NCBI RefSeq assembly: GCF_020054945.1
Contig: NZ_JAIHAU010000005.1
Span: 37,948 to 101,947 of the forward strand
Length of the DNA: 64,000 nt
Direction: 5' to 3'
Source: Mahella sp.
GTDB taxonomy: Bacteria; Bacillota; Clostridia; Mahellales; Mahellaceae
Shown piece after piece: positions 53,887 to 61,831 of the stretch (the first letter of the stretch is position 1; every line of letters begins with the position of its first letter). The notes beneath the pieces are model-generated. The model was not told the origin of the DNA. It worked only from the letters and a program-made list of their open reading frames with translations, and did no database searches. Both the position numbers and the translations under genes were made by a program.

Positions 53887-54076
53887 ATCGGTTTTCTTTT
53901 CTACTTTTTTGAGAAGTGGTAAATATCAAAAAAGATATAGTGCAGCTCGTTACAGCGATCAACCTAATGTAAAACGTTGTCTCCTTCACGAACAAAAATA
54001 TTGACATCCCAATTAGCCATATCAGCCACCCCACTATTTGTAAGCAAACATTGCTCTTCTTATTACTCATCTTCAT
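53885..54076 (-). CDS. Small two-span membrane protein, unknown function
   Basis: A 63-aa frame with two hydrophobic segments (about 11-29 and 35-52), a basic start and a basic tail (SQKSRKENR). GAAAGGAG precedes the start; ATG at 54076 or 54070 could be used. It is AT-rich like its surroundings and convergent with the zinc-ribbon gene. The size, SD and membrane pattern support a real gene, but I do not recognise the family. Confidence 0.5.
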   Translation of the reverse strand: MKMSNKKSNVCLQIVGWLIWLIGMSIFLFVKETTFYIRLIAVTSCTISFLIFTTSQKSRKENR

Positions 54077-54117
54077 CTACTCCTTTCGCATTGGTGCTGT
54101 CAAATCTTTTCCAATTG

Positions 54118-54243
54118 TTAAATATTTTTCTTATAATATATCAATTCACCGTTTTCAATAAAGCTAATCTCTTCAACGAAAACATCGCCTATATCATATG
54201 ATTCTTCAACATTATTCGAGATCAGTACCAACTCATGCCGCTA
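54118..54243 (-). pseudogene. C-terminal fragment of a decayed gene
   Basis: A frame bounded upstream by a stop reads in part NVEESYDIGDVFVEEISFIENGELIYYKKNI, which looks like a genuine protein end. Just upstream, another frame encodes a hydrophobic stretch (PFAISIVFAIGTSAIAA), as if a frameshift had split one gene. No start with an SD fits. The rest of the 54077-54450 gap is AT-rich and holds only the promoter of the next gene. Confidence 0.35.
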
Positions 54244-54383
54244 TTGCGCTTGTTCCTATTGCAAATACTATCGAAATCGCAAATGGACTAGTGACTTTTT
54301 CAATGTGCGCATATATATTTTCTCTTTGTAAAAAATTATATATCATAAAATAAATTTGTCAATAACAAATCATCGATAAATAT

Positions 54384-54412
54384 TTGACAATCTCATCGCT
54401 ATATTGTATTAT
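54384..54412 (+). promoter_or_regulatory. Promoter of the sulfur-fusion gene
   Basis: TTGACA (54384-54389), a 17-bp spacer and TATTAT (54407-54412). An AT-rich dyad (TATAATATATGAATATA) overlaps the start region and could be the ArsR site. Confidence 0.75.
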
Positions 54413-54450
54413 TATAATATATGAATATAACGATATGGAGGATATCATAA

Positions 54451-56916
54451 ATGAAGGTTATCATAGTAGGAGGAGTGGCCGGCGGTGCATCGGCTGCAGC
54501 CAGATTGAGGCGTCTTGATGAGAACGCTGAAATAATACTTTTTGAAAAAGGCGAATATATATCGTTCGCCAATTGCGGTTTGCCGTATTATATAGGCGGC
54601 GTAATAAAGGAAAAAGATAAGCTGCTGGTACAGACCCCTGAAGATATGTCCAGGCGCTTCAATATAGATGTGAGGACAAAAAGCGAGGTAATTAGCATAG
54701 TACCGAATAATAAAGAGGTGATAGTTAGGGATTTAACGAATAATAAAGAGTACAGCGAAACCTATGACAAGCTCGTCCTCTCGCCCGGTGCTGAACCCAT
54801 AAAACCTAATATACCAGGTGCCGACGACAGCCGGGTGTTTACCTTGAGAAATATACCGGATACCTATACGATAAAGGACTACATAGATCAGCATAAACCT
54901 CGCCGAGCCGTGATAGTAGGCGGAGGCTTCATAGGTATCGAAGTAGCTGAAAATCTGCACGCCCGCGGTATAAACGTCACCATAGTGGAGCTGGCCGATC
55001 ATATCATGGGGCAGATAGATTATGAGATGGCAGCCATAGTACACAATCACCTGCATAGCAAAAATGTCGAGCTTTATCTCAAAGACGGTGTGAACGCCAT
55101 ACACCCCACGAACGATTATCTGTCCGTCGTGTTAAACAGCGGCAAACGCATAGATACAGATATGGTGATAATGGGCATAGGTGTCAAACCTGATGTAAAG
55201 CTGGCCAAAGATGCCGGCCTGGCTATAGGGACGCGCGGCGGCATAAAAGTAGATCAATATATGCGCACCTCTGATCCTGATATATACGCCGTCGGTGATG
55301 CTGTAGAGGTCAAAGACTTTATAAACGGGCAGGACGTCGTGATACCGCTGGCGGGGCCGGCCAATAAACAAGGCCGTATAGCAGCCGACAACATAGCGGG
55401 CAGGTCTAGCGCATATGAGGGCACTCAAGGAACTTCCATAGCCAAGGTGTTCGATATGACAGTGGCAGCAACCGGCAACAATGAACGCCAACTAGAGCGC
55501 AACGGTATAAAATATCAGAAATCGATAATTCATCCCAACTCTCACGCAAGTTATTATCCGGATGCATTGCCTATATCTATAAAACTTATATTCTCACCTG
55601 ACGATGGTAGGATATTAGGTGCACAGGCAGTGGGTTATGAAGGTGTGGATAAGCGCATTGATGTCATAGCCACAGCCATACGCGCGGGCATGACGGTATA
55701 TGATTTGGAGAAGCTGGAACTGGCCTACGCACCCCCATATTCATCCGCCAAGGATCCTGTGAATATGGCCGGATATGTGGCAGCCAATATATTGAAGGGC
55801 GATTATGATGTATTTCACTGGAACGAGGTGGATGAACGCGATGACGATAAAACCGTGCTCATAGACGTGCGCACTCCTTTGGAATACAACATAGGCACAA
55901 TAGCCGGCGCCATAAATATACCGATCGACGACCTGCGAGACAGATTAGATGAGATACCTAAAGATAAGGAAATATTGATATTTTGCCAGACAGGCCTGCG
56001 TGGGTACCTGGCCTGCAGGATATTGAAGCAGCATGGATTTGCTAATGTCAAAAACTTAAGCGGTGGATACGTGACATACGAGATAGCAACAGGACGTCAG
56101 AGCAACGAAGGCATATTCCACTATGACGATACTTTCAGCTCTAGCCACGTTGAGGCGTCCATCCCTTCGCAAGAGGAGAAACCGTCAGGCAACACCATAG
56201 AGGTCGATGCCTGCGGCTTACAATGCCCCGGCCCTATAATGCAAGTATATAATGCCGTGCAGGACATGAAACCCGGTGATATATTGCAAATAAAGGCCAG
56301 CGATCCGGGATTTGAAGGCGATATAAAGGTATGGTGTCAGCGCACAGGCCACAAACTGCTGGACATAGGATGGCAGGGACGCACGTTGGTAGCCCGCATT
56401 CAAAAAAGCGGCGTTCTCCCGGACGAGCGGCAGGTTGAATCTCAAAGCCATGATAAAGCCATGATAGTATTCAGTGGCGATCTGGATAAAGCCATAGCCT
56501 CATTCATCATCGCCAACGGCGCTGCAGCAATGGGGCGCAAGGTAACGATGTTCTTCACTTTCTGGGGGCTTAATATACTGCGCAAACCCGAAAAAGTGCC
56601 AATACACAAGGATTTTCTGAGCAAGATGTTCGGCGCCATGATGCCAAGAGGTTCCATGAAGCTGCCGTTATCGCGCATGAATATGTTTGGTATAGGACCT
56701 AAACTTATAAGGCATCTTATGAAAGAAAAAAACATCTTCTCTCTCGAGGAATTGATCCAACAGGCTATAAAGAACGGTGTTAGGATAGTGGCTTGCAATA
56801 TGTCCATGGATATAATGGGCATAAAGAAGGAAGAACTTATAGACGGTGTGGAGATAGGGGGCGTGGCATCGTTTATCGGAGCAGCTGAGCAGTCCGATGC
56901 ATCGCTGTTCATATAA
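54451..56916 (+). CDS. CoA-disulfide reductase-like flavoprotein fused to rhodanese, TusA and DsrE-like domains
   Basis: An 821-aa cytoplasmic fusion. Residues 1-450 form a CoADR-type FAD/NAD(P) reductase with redox Cys42 (FANCGLPYY) and NAD(P) site VGGGFIGIE. Residues 455-550 are a rhodanese with active Cys512 (FCQTGLRG). Residues 583-650 are TusA-like with Cys588 and Cys592 (CGLQCPGP). Residues 668-821 are DsrE/F-like with Cys782 (VACNMSMDIMG). The order suggests reduction of persulfides or polysulfide and handover of sulfane sulfur along one chain. GGAGG precedes the ATG. An ArsR regulator starts at the base after its stop. Confidence 0.94.
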   Translation: MKVIIVGGVAGGASAAARLRRLDENAEIILFEKGEYISFANCGLPYYIGGVIKEKDKLLVQTPEDMSRRFNIDVRTKSEVISIVPNNKEVIVRDLTNNKEYSETYDKLVLSPGAEPIKPNIPGADDSRVFTLRNIPDTYTIKDYIDQHKPRRAVIVGGGFIGIEVAENLHARGINVTIVELADHIMGQIDYEMAAIVHNHLHSKNVELYLKDGVNAIHPTNDYLSVVLNSGKRIDTDMVIMGIGVKPDVKLAKDAGLAIGTRGGIKVDQYMRTSDPDIYAVGDAVEVKDFINGQDVVIPLAGPANKQGRIAADNIAGRSSAYEGTQGTSIAKVFDMTVAATGNNERQLERNGIKYQKSIIHPNSHASYYPDALPISIKLIFSPDDGRILGAQAVGYEGVDKRIDVIATAIRAGMTVYDLEKLELAYAPPYSSAKDPVNMAGYVAANILKGDYDVFHWNEVDERDDDKTVLIDVRTPLEYNIGTIAGAINIPIDDLRDRLDEIPKDKEILIFCQTGLRGYLACRILKQHGFANVKNLSGGYVTYEIATGRQSNEGIFHYDDTFSSSHVEASIPSQEEKPSGNTIEVDACGLQCPGPIMQVYNAVQDMKPGDILQIKASDPGFEGDIKVWCQRTGHKLLDIGWQGRTLVARIQKSGVLPDERQVESQSHDKAMIVFSGDLDKAIASFIIANGAAAMGRKVTMFFTFWGLNILRKPEKVPIHKDFLSKMFGAMMPRGSMKLPLSRMNMFGIGPKLIRHLMKEKNIFSLEELIQQAIKNGVRIVACNMSMDIMGIKKEELIDGVEIGGVASFIGAAEQSDASLFI

Positions 56917-57201
56917 ATGATCGATATGGATAACTCGGAACGCTACGAAATATTGGCGCAAAAGCTGAAAACCATCGCCCATCCGCACAGGCTTTTCATA
57001 GTCAAAGGCCTTATGGAACACGAATGCAACGTATCTTATATACAGCAATGCCTTGGGTTGCCCCAGTCTACCGTATCGCAGCATCTGGCCAAGCTAAAAA
57101 GCGCCGGCATTATAGAAGGCCGGCGCAACGGCCTGGAAGTATGCTATAAAGTGGTGGACGATGATGTTAAAAACATTATAAATATATTGTTTAAGCCTTG
57201 A
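56917..57201 (+). CDS. ArsR-family winged-helix repressor
   Basis: A 94-aa regulator with the ArsR core: MEHECNVSYIQQCLGLPQ, then the recognition helix STVSQHLAKLKSAGII and the wing EGRRNGLEVCYKV. Cysteines at 37, 45 and 76 could form a thiol or metal sensor. The gene starts directly at the base after the stop of the sulfur fusion without its own SD, so it is translated by coupling. It probably represses the promoter at 54384 and responds to persulfide, sulfide or metal; which one is not shown. Confidence 0.92.
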   Translation: MIDMDNSERYEILAQKLKTIAHPHRLFIVKGLMEHECNVSYIQQCLGLPQSTVSQHLAKLKSAGIIEGRRNGLEVCYKVVDDDVKNIINILFKP

Positions 57202-57223
57202 TGATACATTCATCAAGGCTTAA
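57191..57223. terminator. Perfect 14-bp hairpin at the end of the ArsR gene
   Basis: TTAAGCCTTGATGA (57191-57204) pairs with TCATCAAGGCTTAA (57210-57223), loop 5 nt. The ArsR stop codon is inside the stem. There is no clear U-run on either strand. Confidence 0.65.
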
Positions 57224-57303
57224 AGCTTAAGCATGCCCTTGCATATGCCCGGCACAGAACCATCTATCACAGTAGCGCCCGCCACCTTGGCATAGAACAA
57301 TCT

Positions 57304-59580
57304 TCATGCTGATATGCTTTTTCTAACATCTTTTGCAGCAGCAACTAAATTCTCGAGACTCGGAACAGTTTCCTCATATCTTCTTGTTTTAAGACCGCAG
57401 TCGGGATTAACCCAGAGCTTTTCCTTCGGTATTTTTTCAAGCATTTTAAACAACGCTTCCTTAATTTCAGATATGCTTGGAATCCTTGGCGAATGAATAT
57501 CATAAACACCAGGGCCCACTTCCCTTTTAAAGCCGTATTCTTTTAATGTTTCAATAATGCTGAGATCAGACCGTGCCGCCTCAAAAGTGATAACGTCCGC
57601 ATCCATATCATCGATATCTTTTATAATATCTGCAAATTCACTGTAACACATATGAGTATGAATTTGTGTTTCTGGCTTTACACCGCTGTGAACAAACCTA
57701 AAAGCGGGGATTGCCCAATTAAGGTATTCACTGTACCAATCACTTTTTCTAAGAGGCAATTTTTCTCTTAAAGCCGCTTCATCAATTTGAATAATTTTGA
57801 TTCCGTTTGCTTCAAGATCAAGGACCTCATCTCTTATAGCAAGAGCAATCTGAAATGCACAATCCCTCAACGAAATATCTTCACGCGGAAATGACCAGTT
57901 TAAAATCGTTACAGGGCCTGTCAGCATGCCTTTTACATGTTTTGATGTAAGCGACTGTGCATATACAGCATAATCGATTGTAATCGGCTTAGAACGAGAT
58001 ATATCTCCCCAAATTATGGGTGGTTTTACGCATCTTGTACCATAAGATTGCACCCATGCTTTCTCGGTCAATAAAAACCCGTCAAGGTTTTCTCCAAAAT
58101 ATTCAACCATATCGTTACGCTCAAATTCGCCGTGGACTAACACATCAAGACCGATTTTCTCCTGCAGCGCAATACATTCAGCAATCTTTTTTTTGTTAAA
58201 TGCAGTGTATTGCTCAAATGTAATGCTTCCATTTTTATATTTAGAACGGTTTGCCTTTACTTCTGGCGTTTGCGGAAATGAACCAATTGTTGTTGTCGGA
58301 AGCAGTGGTAACTTCAACTCTTTTTTCTGGATTTTTTCACGTTTTTCAAAATTAGGATGCCTTATAAAATCGTCATGAGAAAGAGATGAAACAACCGCCT
58401 GAACATTCGCATTCTCACAATTTCTCGATTCGTTGAATATCGTTTGATTTTCACTATATTCAGCAGCCGACGTAGGATTGCTGGTTGATAATATTTTTTT
58501 TAATTCAGATAGCTCCGTTAATTTTTCTTCAGCAAAAGCAAGGCGCTTTTTGTAATCATCGGAAATACCATTTTCATTTTTTAAGGTATATGGAACATGA
58601 AGAAGAGAGCATGATGTACTTAATACTATATTTTTGCAGTATCTACCTAATTCCGAAATCAAATCTACCGTATTGGAGTAATTATTTTTCCAAATGTTCT
58701 TTCCATTAACAATTCCTGCAAAAAGGATTTTATCATCCGGAAAGCCAAAACTTTTTACTATTTCCAGCGTCTTCTTCCCTTCGACAAAATCAAGACCGAT
58801 TCCATCAAACGGCATTGCAATAACTTCACTATAACAATCCCTTATATCACCGAAATAAGTTTGCAAAAGCACTTTCGTATTATTCTTTTTTGAAAGAATA
58901 TTCTCATAGAGTTTATTAAAAAGAATTATATCCTCTTCAGATAAATCCATAACAAGAGCTGGTTCATCAAATTGAATCCATTTAGCTCCCAAATCATTAA
59001 ATTTACTTAAAATATCTGAATATGCACTGGCAATATCAGTTATAGAATCCTCAATTGTTTTTTTACCTGTAAATTTTACAAGTTTTAAAAATGTAAAAGC
59101 CCCAATGATAGCGCTTTTAGTTTCAATTCCCCAATTTTTTGCCTCCACATACTCATCGAATGGCTTAGTCCCTACAAGCAAAATTTCAGTTTCGTCATCA
59201 ATTTCAGGCACCATATAATGGTAGTTTGTGTTAAACCATTTTTTCATGGACAAAGCTTTTACATCGCCTTTTTCACCCTGGTATCCCCTTGCCATAGCAA
59301 AGTACTCGTCAAAGACATCCAATTTAAGTTGCTTGTAACGATTTGGCACGATATTCAATAAAACAGCGGTATCCAGCAGATTATCGTAAAAAGAGAAATC
59401 ATTTGAAGTTATAAAATCAATTTCATTGTTTTTTTGAATTTTCCAATGCTCTTCTCTAAGCTCAGATGCAATAGCTTGAAGCTCTTCTTTTGGCAGATCT
59501 TTCCTAAAATATCTTTCTACCGCAAATTTTAATTCTCTTAAAGCCCCTATTCTCGGGTATCCTATAACAGCAGTTTTCAT
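57304..59580 (-). CDS. metE: Cobalamin-independent methionine synthase
   Basis: A 758-aa enzyme that methylates homocysteine with 5-methyltetrahydropteroyl-triglutamate. The N-terminal domain begins TAVIGYPRIGALRELKFAVE; the C-terminal domain starts near residue 430 (LPLLPTTTIGSFPQT) and holds the zinc ligands in HMCYSEF and NPDCGLKTR. The gene is AT-rich compared with genes on both sides. It is transcribed from a promoter at 59695-59723 with a leader of about 108 nt. I saw no S-box, T-box or cobalamin motif in that leader. Confidence 0.97.
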   Translation of the reverse strand: MKTAVIGYPRIGALRELKFAVERYFRKDLPKEELQAIASELREEHWKIQKNNEIDFITSNDFSFYDNLLDTAVLLNIVPNRYKQLKLDVFDEYFAMARGYQGEKGDVKALSMKKWFNTNYHYMVPEIDDETEILLVGTKPFDEYVEAKNWGIETKSAIIGAFTFLKLVKFTGKKTIEDSITDIASAYSDILSKFNDLGAKWIQFDEPALVMDLSEEDIILFNKLYENILSKKNNTKVLLQTYFGDIRDCYSEVIAMPFDGIGLDFVEGKKTLEIVKSFGFPDDKILFAGIVNGKNIWKNNYSNTVDLISELGRYCKNIVLSTSCSLLHVPYTLKNENGISDDYKKRLAFAEEKLTELSELKKILSTSNPTSAAEYSENQTIFNESRNCENANVQAVVSSLSHDDFIRHPNFEKREKIQKKELKLPLLPTTTIGSFPQTPEVKANRSKYKNGSITFEQYTAFNKKKIAECIALQEKIGLDVLVHGEFERNDMVEYFGENLDGFLLTEKAWVQSYGTRCVKPPIIWGDISRSKPITIDYAVYAQSLTSKHVKGMLTGPVTILNWSFPREDISLRDCAFQIALAIRDEVLDLEANGIKIIQIDEAALREKLPLRKSDWYSEYLNWAIPAFRFVHSGVKPETQIHTHMCYSEFADIIKDIDDMDADVITFEAARSDLSIIETLKEYGFKREVGPGVYDIHSPRIPSISEIKEALFKMLEKIPKEKLWVNPDCGLKTRRYEETVPSLENLVAAAKDVRKSISA

Positions 59581-59694
59581 AACAATCTTACCTCGTATAA
59601 TAATATTTGTAGAGGCAAATAAATAAAATTCCCATTAGTACTGCCCTCTGCGAGCCTGCCTCCGAATGCTCGTAGAAACCGTCATTCAATACTC

Positions 59695-59723
59695 AATATA
59701 TCAGATTTTCTCTTAATTGACAA
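59695..59723 (-). promoter_or_regulatory. Promoter of metE
   Basis: Minus strand TTGTCA (59718-59723), a 17-bp spacer and TATATT (59695-59700). The leader contains a CGAGC/GCTCG hairpin near 59651-59672 of no recognised class. The -35 box overlaps the end of the upstream gene region by only a few bases. Confidence 0.65.
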
Positions 59724-59732
59724 TGCAAAAAT

Positions 59733-60068
59733 TTATGGTATATCAAATTTTTTCTGATACTCATTATTTTCCTCGCCCAAAATATCGTTGATTTTATTGA
59801 CTTTTTCAGTCATCATGTTTGTATAACCAGGGCGCACATCGGCTTTCAGAACAACTTCGGTACGGATACCCTTGTCGGCAAGTACAAATGTTGCATCTTT
59901 AATAACTTTCATTACTTCATCCCACTCACCTTCGATCTCTGTGAACATGGAAGTCGTATGATACGGTAAGCCCGAATCACGAATCACTTTTATAACTTCA
60001 GCTACTTTAGGTGCAAGCTCATCACCTATACCGAAGGGTGCTATGGCAACAGCAATTAATGTATTCAT
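59733..60068 (-). CDS. Thiamine-binding protein, YkoF/MTH1187 family
   Basis: A 111-aa small alpha/beta protein (PF01910 type). It opens with NTLIAVAIAPFGIGDELAPKV and contains the typical TTSMFTEIEGEWDEVMKVI. Members bind thiamine or its pyrimidine part. It lies 3 nt after thiM on the same strand, so a role in thiamine salvage is likely. Some homologues near methionine genes have been named differently; the link to metE downstream may only be positional. Confidence 0.88.
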   Translation of the reverse strand: MNTLIAVAIAPFGIGDELAPKVAEVIKVIRDSGLPYHTTSMFTEIEGEWDEVMKVIKDATFVLADKGIRTEVVLKADVRPGYTNMMTEKVNKINDILGEENNEYQKKFDIP

Positions 60069-60071
60069 GAA

Positions 60072-60908
60072 TTAAACCTCCTCAATTTCAAGCGGATTAT
60101 TAGCAATGTCTACTGCGCTTGCTTTGTACAGTTCATCGAGAAACTGAATTTGAAAACTGCCGGGACCATCCACCTTTTTTTCAGCGCGAGTTCCCGCTAA
60201 ATTATAAACTGCAGTAGCAGTAAGTGCCGCAATAAATGGTGAAGATGCCGTTGCATAGACCGCGACGACTCCACCCAATGAACAGCCTGCCCCAGTAATT
60301 TCCCCCATAAAGTGCGCCCCTCCATGAGAAAAGGCTACGACAGAACCATCGGTTATTAAATCCGTTTTGCCTGATACGGCAACAGCCCCTCCTGTCCACT
60401 TTGCCAGCGCAACAGCCGCAGCTTTAGCGGCAGTTACAGAATTCGTCGAGTCAACACCGCGAACATTGGATAGAGCTGTACCTCCCTCTAATCCCCACAA
60501 GCCAGCCAATGCTAGGATTTCCGAAGCGTTCCCTCTAATTACAGTGGGTTTATACTTCTTAAACTCCCGCAACAGCTGAGTTCTAAGGGAACCGATACCC
60601 ACGGCTACTGGATCAAGCACCCATGGTTTCCGCGCTTCATGCAAAATTTTTGCTACGCGAGGTAAGGTCTGTTCATAAAGTGGTATAAATGTTCCGACAT
60701 TTATGTAAGTGGCCCCACTGGCTTTCGCCAAAAATTCACCCTCATCGGGCAAATAAACCATAGCAGCAGAACCCCCGACGGCAAGCTGAGCATTAGCTAC
60801 AAAATTGATCGTTACAGTATTGGTAATTGACCCCACCATGGGATTTTCCCGTTTTACTGTTTCGACTGCCTGAATTATTTGGTCTTGAATCTCCTTTTTA
60901 TTAATCAT
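60072..60908 (-). CDS. thiM: Hydroxyethylthiazole kinase
   Basis: A 278-aa ribokinase-fold enzyme that phosphorylates 4-methyl-5-(2-hydroxyethyl)thiazole for thiamine salvage. It shows NTVTINFVANAQLAVGGSAAM near the N-terminus, WVLDPVAVGIGSLR, RGNASEILAL and the active-site ITGAGCSLGGVVAV with its catalytic Cys. GAAAGGG precedes the ATG. No TPP riboswitch is present upstream, in contrast to many thi operons. Confidence 0.95.
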   Translation of the reverse strand: MINKKEIQDQIIQAVETVKRENPMVGSITNTVTINFVANAQLAVGGSAAMVYLPDEGEFLAKASGATYINVGTFIPLYEQTLPRVAKILHEARKPWVLDPVAVGIGSLRTQLLREFKKYKPTVIRGNASEILALAGLWGLEGGTALSNVRGVDSTNSVTAAKAAAVALAKWTGGAVAVSGKTDLITDGSVVAFSHGGAHFMGEITGAGCSLGGVVAVYATASSPFIAALTATAVYNLAGTRAEKKVDGPGSFQIQFLDELYKASAVDIANNPLEIEEV

Positions 60909-60945
60909 TTTATATTTTCCCTTTCGTTAACATTGCCCATATGTA

Positions 60946-60974
60946 ATTTTAATAATATAATCTTAGTTTGTCAA
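60946..60974 (-). promoter_or_regulatory. Promoter of thiM
   Basis: Minus strand TTGACA (60969-60974), a 17-bp spacer and TAAAAT (60946-60951), 38 nt before the ATG. The leader is too short for a TPP aptamer. Confidence 0.7.
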
Positions 60975-61035
60975 CGACTCATAATCTTACAATCAGTTAG
61001 GGGAAAATAGCATTGCAATCAAAAACATTTTGATA

Positions 61036-61064
61036 TTTGCAATTATCATGCACAAATGCTAGAA
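61036..61064 (+). promoter_or_regulatory. Promoter of the PQ-loop-like/hemerythrin unit
   Basis: TTGCAA (61036-61041), a 17-bp spacer and TAGAAT (61059-61064), 29 nt before the GTG start. Confidence 0.65.
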
Positions 61065-61092
61065 TATCATTTGTAGAGAGGAGCATACATCA

Positions 61093-61368
61093 GTGAGTAT
61101 ATTTGAGTCAATTATGCTGCTTTGCTTTGGAGCAGCATGGCCTTTTTCCATCTATAAATCGTATAAGTCCAGGTCTACTGCCGGAAAAAGCCTGGTATTT
61201 TCTTTGCTTTTGCTGATCGGATATATATCCGGTATACTGCATAAGATTTTCTACAGCTATGATAATGTTATAATACTTTATATAATCAACAGCATCATGG
61301 TAGCCATCGACATATTGTTATACATACGCAATAAAAGATATCAGGAGAATATGATAAAACATCAATAG
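61093..61368 (+). CDS. Small PQ-loop/SWEET-like membrane protein
   Basis: A 91-aa protein with three hydrophobic segments (about 5-20, 33-52 and 58-80). The stretch GAAWPFSIYKSYKSRSTAGKSL matches a PQ-loop repeat in which the usual PQ is replaced, followed by a second helix with GYISGILHK. Three-helix single-repeat proteins like this resemble bacterial SemiSWEETs, which act as dimers in sugar transport. The start is GTG after GAGGAG. It lies 17 nt before the bacteriohemerythrin gene, so they are co-transcribed. Confidence 0.75.
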   Translation: MSIFESIMLLCFGAAWPFSIYKSYKSRSTAGKSLVFSLLLLIGYISGILHKIFYSYDNVIILYIINSIMVAIDILLYIRNKRYQENMIKHQ

Positions 61369-61384
61369 AGAAAGGAGTGTTTTA

Positions 61385-61789
61385 ATGGCCATACAGTGGG
61401 ATCAGTCGTTATCCGTTGGCATCGATGAGATCGATAACCAGCATAAGGAACTTTTTAATAGGGTAAATGCCCTTCTTGATGCCTGTAATCAAGGCAAGGG
61501 TAAACAGGTCGTGGGCGAAATAATAGATTTTCTCGGCGATTATGTGGTGACACATTTTGGCGCCGAAGAAAAATACATGCAGCAGTATGATTATCCGGAT
61601 TATAATGCTCATAAAGCTATGCATGACGGCTTTATCGGCAGCTTCGGCCAGCTCAAGAAGAAATTCGAAAGCGAAGGCCCCGGTATACAGCTAGTGCTGC
61701 AAACCAACCGTACGGTAGTCGACTGGCTTATAAAGCACATAGGCAATACCGACAAAGCACTGGGTACATTTTTAAAAACAAAAATGTAG
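61385..61789 (+). CDS. Bacteriohemerythrin
   Basis: A 134-aa four-helix protein with a full set of diiron ligands: His20, His57, Glu61, His76, His80, His118 and Asp123 (patterns NQHKELF, HFGAEE, HKAMH, HIGNTD). It binds oxygen reversibly and in anaerobes is thought to sense or remove it. AAAGGAG precedes the ATG. It is co-transcribed with the small membrane protein before it. Confidence 0.96.
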   Translation: MAIQWDQSLSVGIDEIDNQHKELFNRVNALLDACNQGKGKQVVGEIIDFLGDYVVTHFGAEEKYMQQYDYPDYNAHKAMHDGFIGSFGQLKKKFESEGPGIQLVLQTNRTVVDWLIKHIGNTDKALGTFLKTKM

Positions 61790-61796
61790 TGTTTGA

Positions 61797-61831
61797 TAAA
61801 AAGCCGCGGGTATGACTCCGCGGCTTTTTAT
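61797..61831. terminator. Bidirectional terminator between hemerythrin and gyrA
   Basis: A GC-rich stem AAGCCGCGG (61801-61809 region) pairs with CCGCGGCTT, flanked by A-run and T-run on the two sides, so it can act on both convergent transcripts. Confidence 0.92.

Noticed and set aside
59581..59694. Known riboswitch in the metE leader
   Set aside because: No S-box, T-box, cobalamin or THF motif was found. An apparent 7-bp closing helix (59637-59643 with 59687-59693) starts upstream of the expected transcription start.
60909..61092. TPP riboswitch before thiM
   Set aside because: The leader is only about 30 nt after the promoter, and no CTGAGA or ACCTGA element is present.
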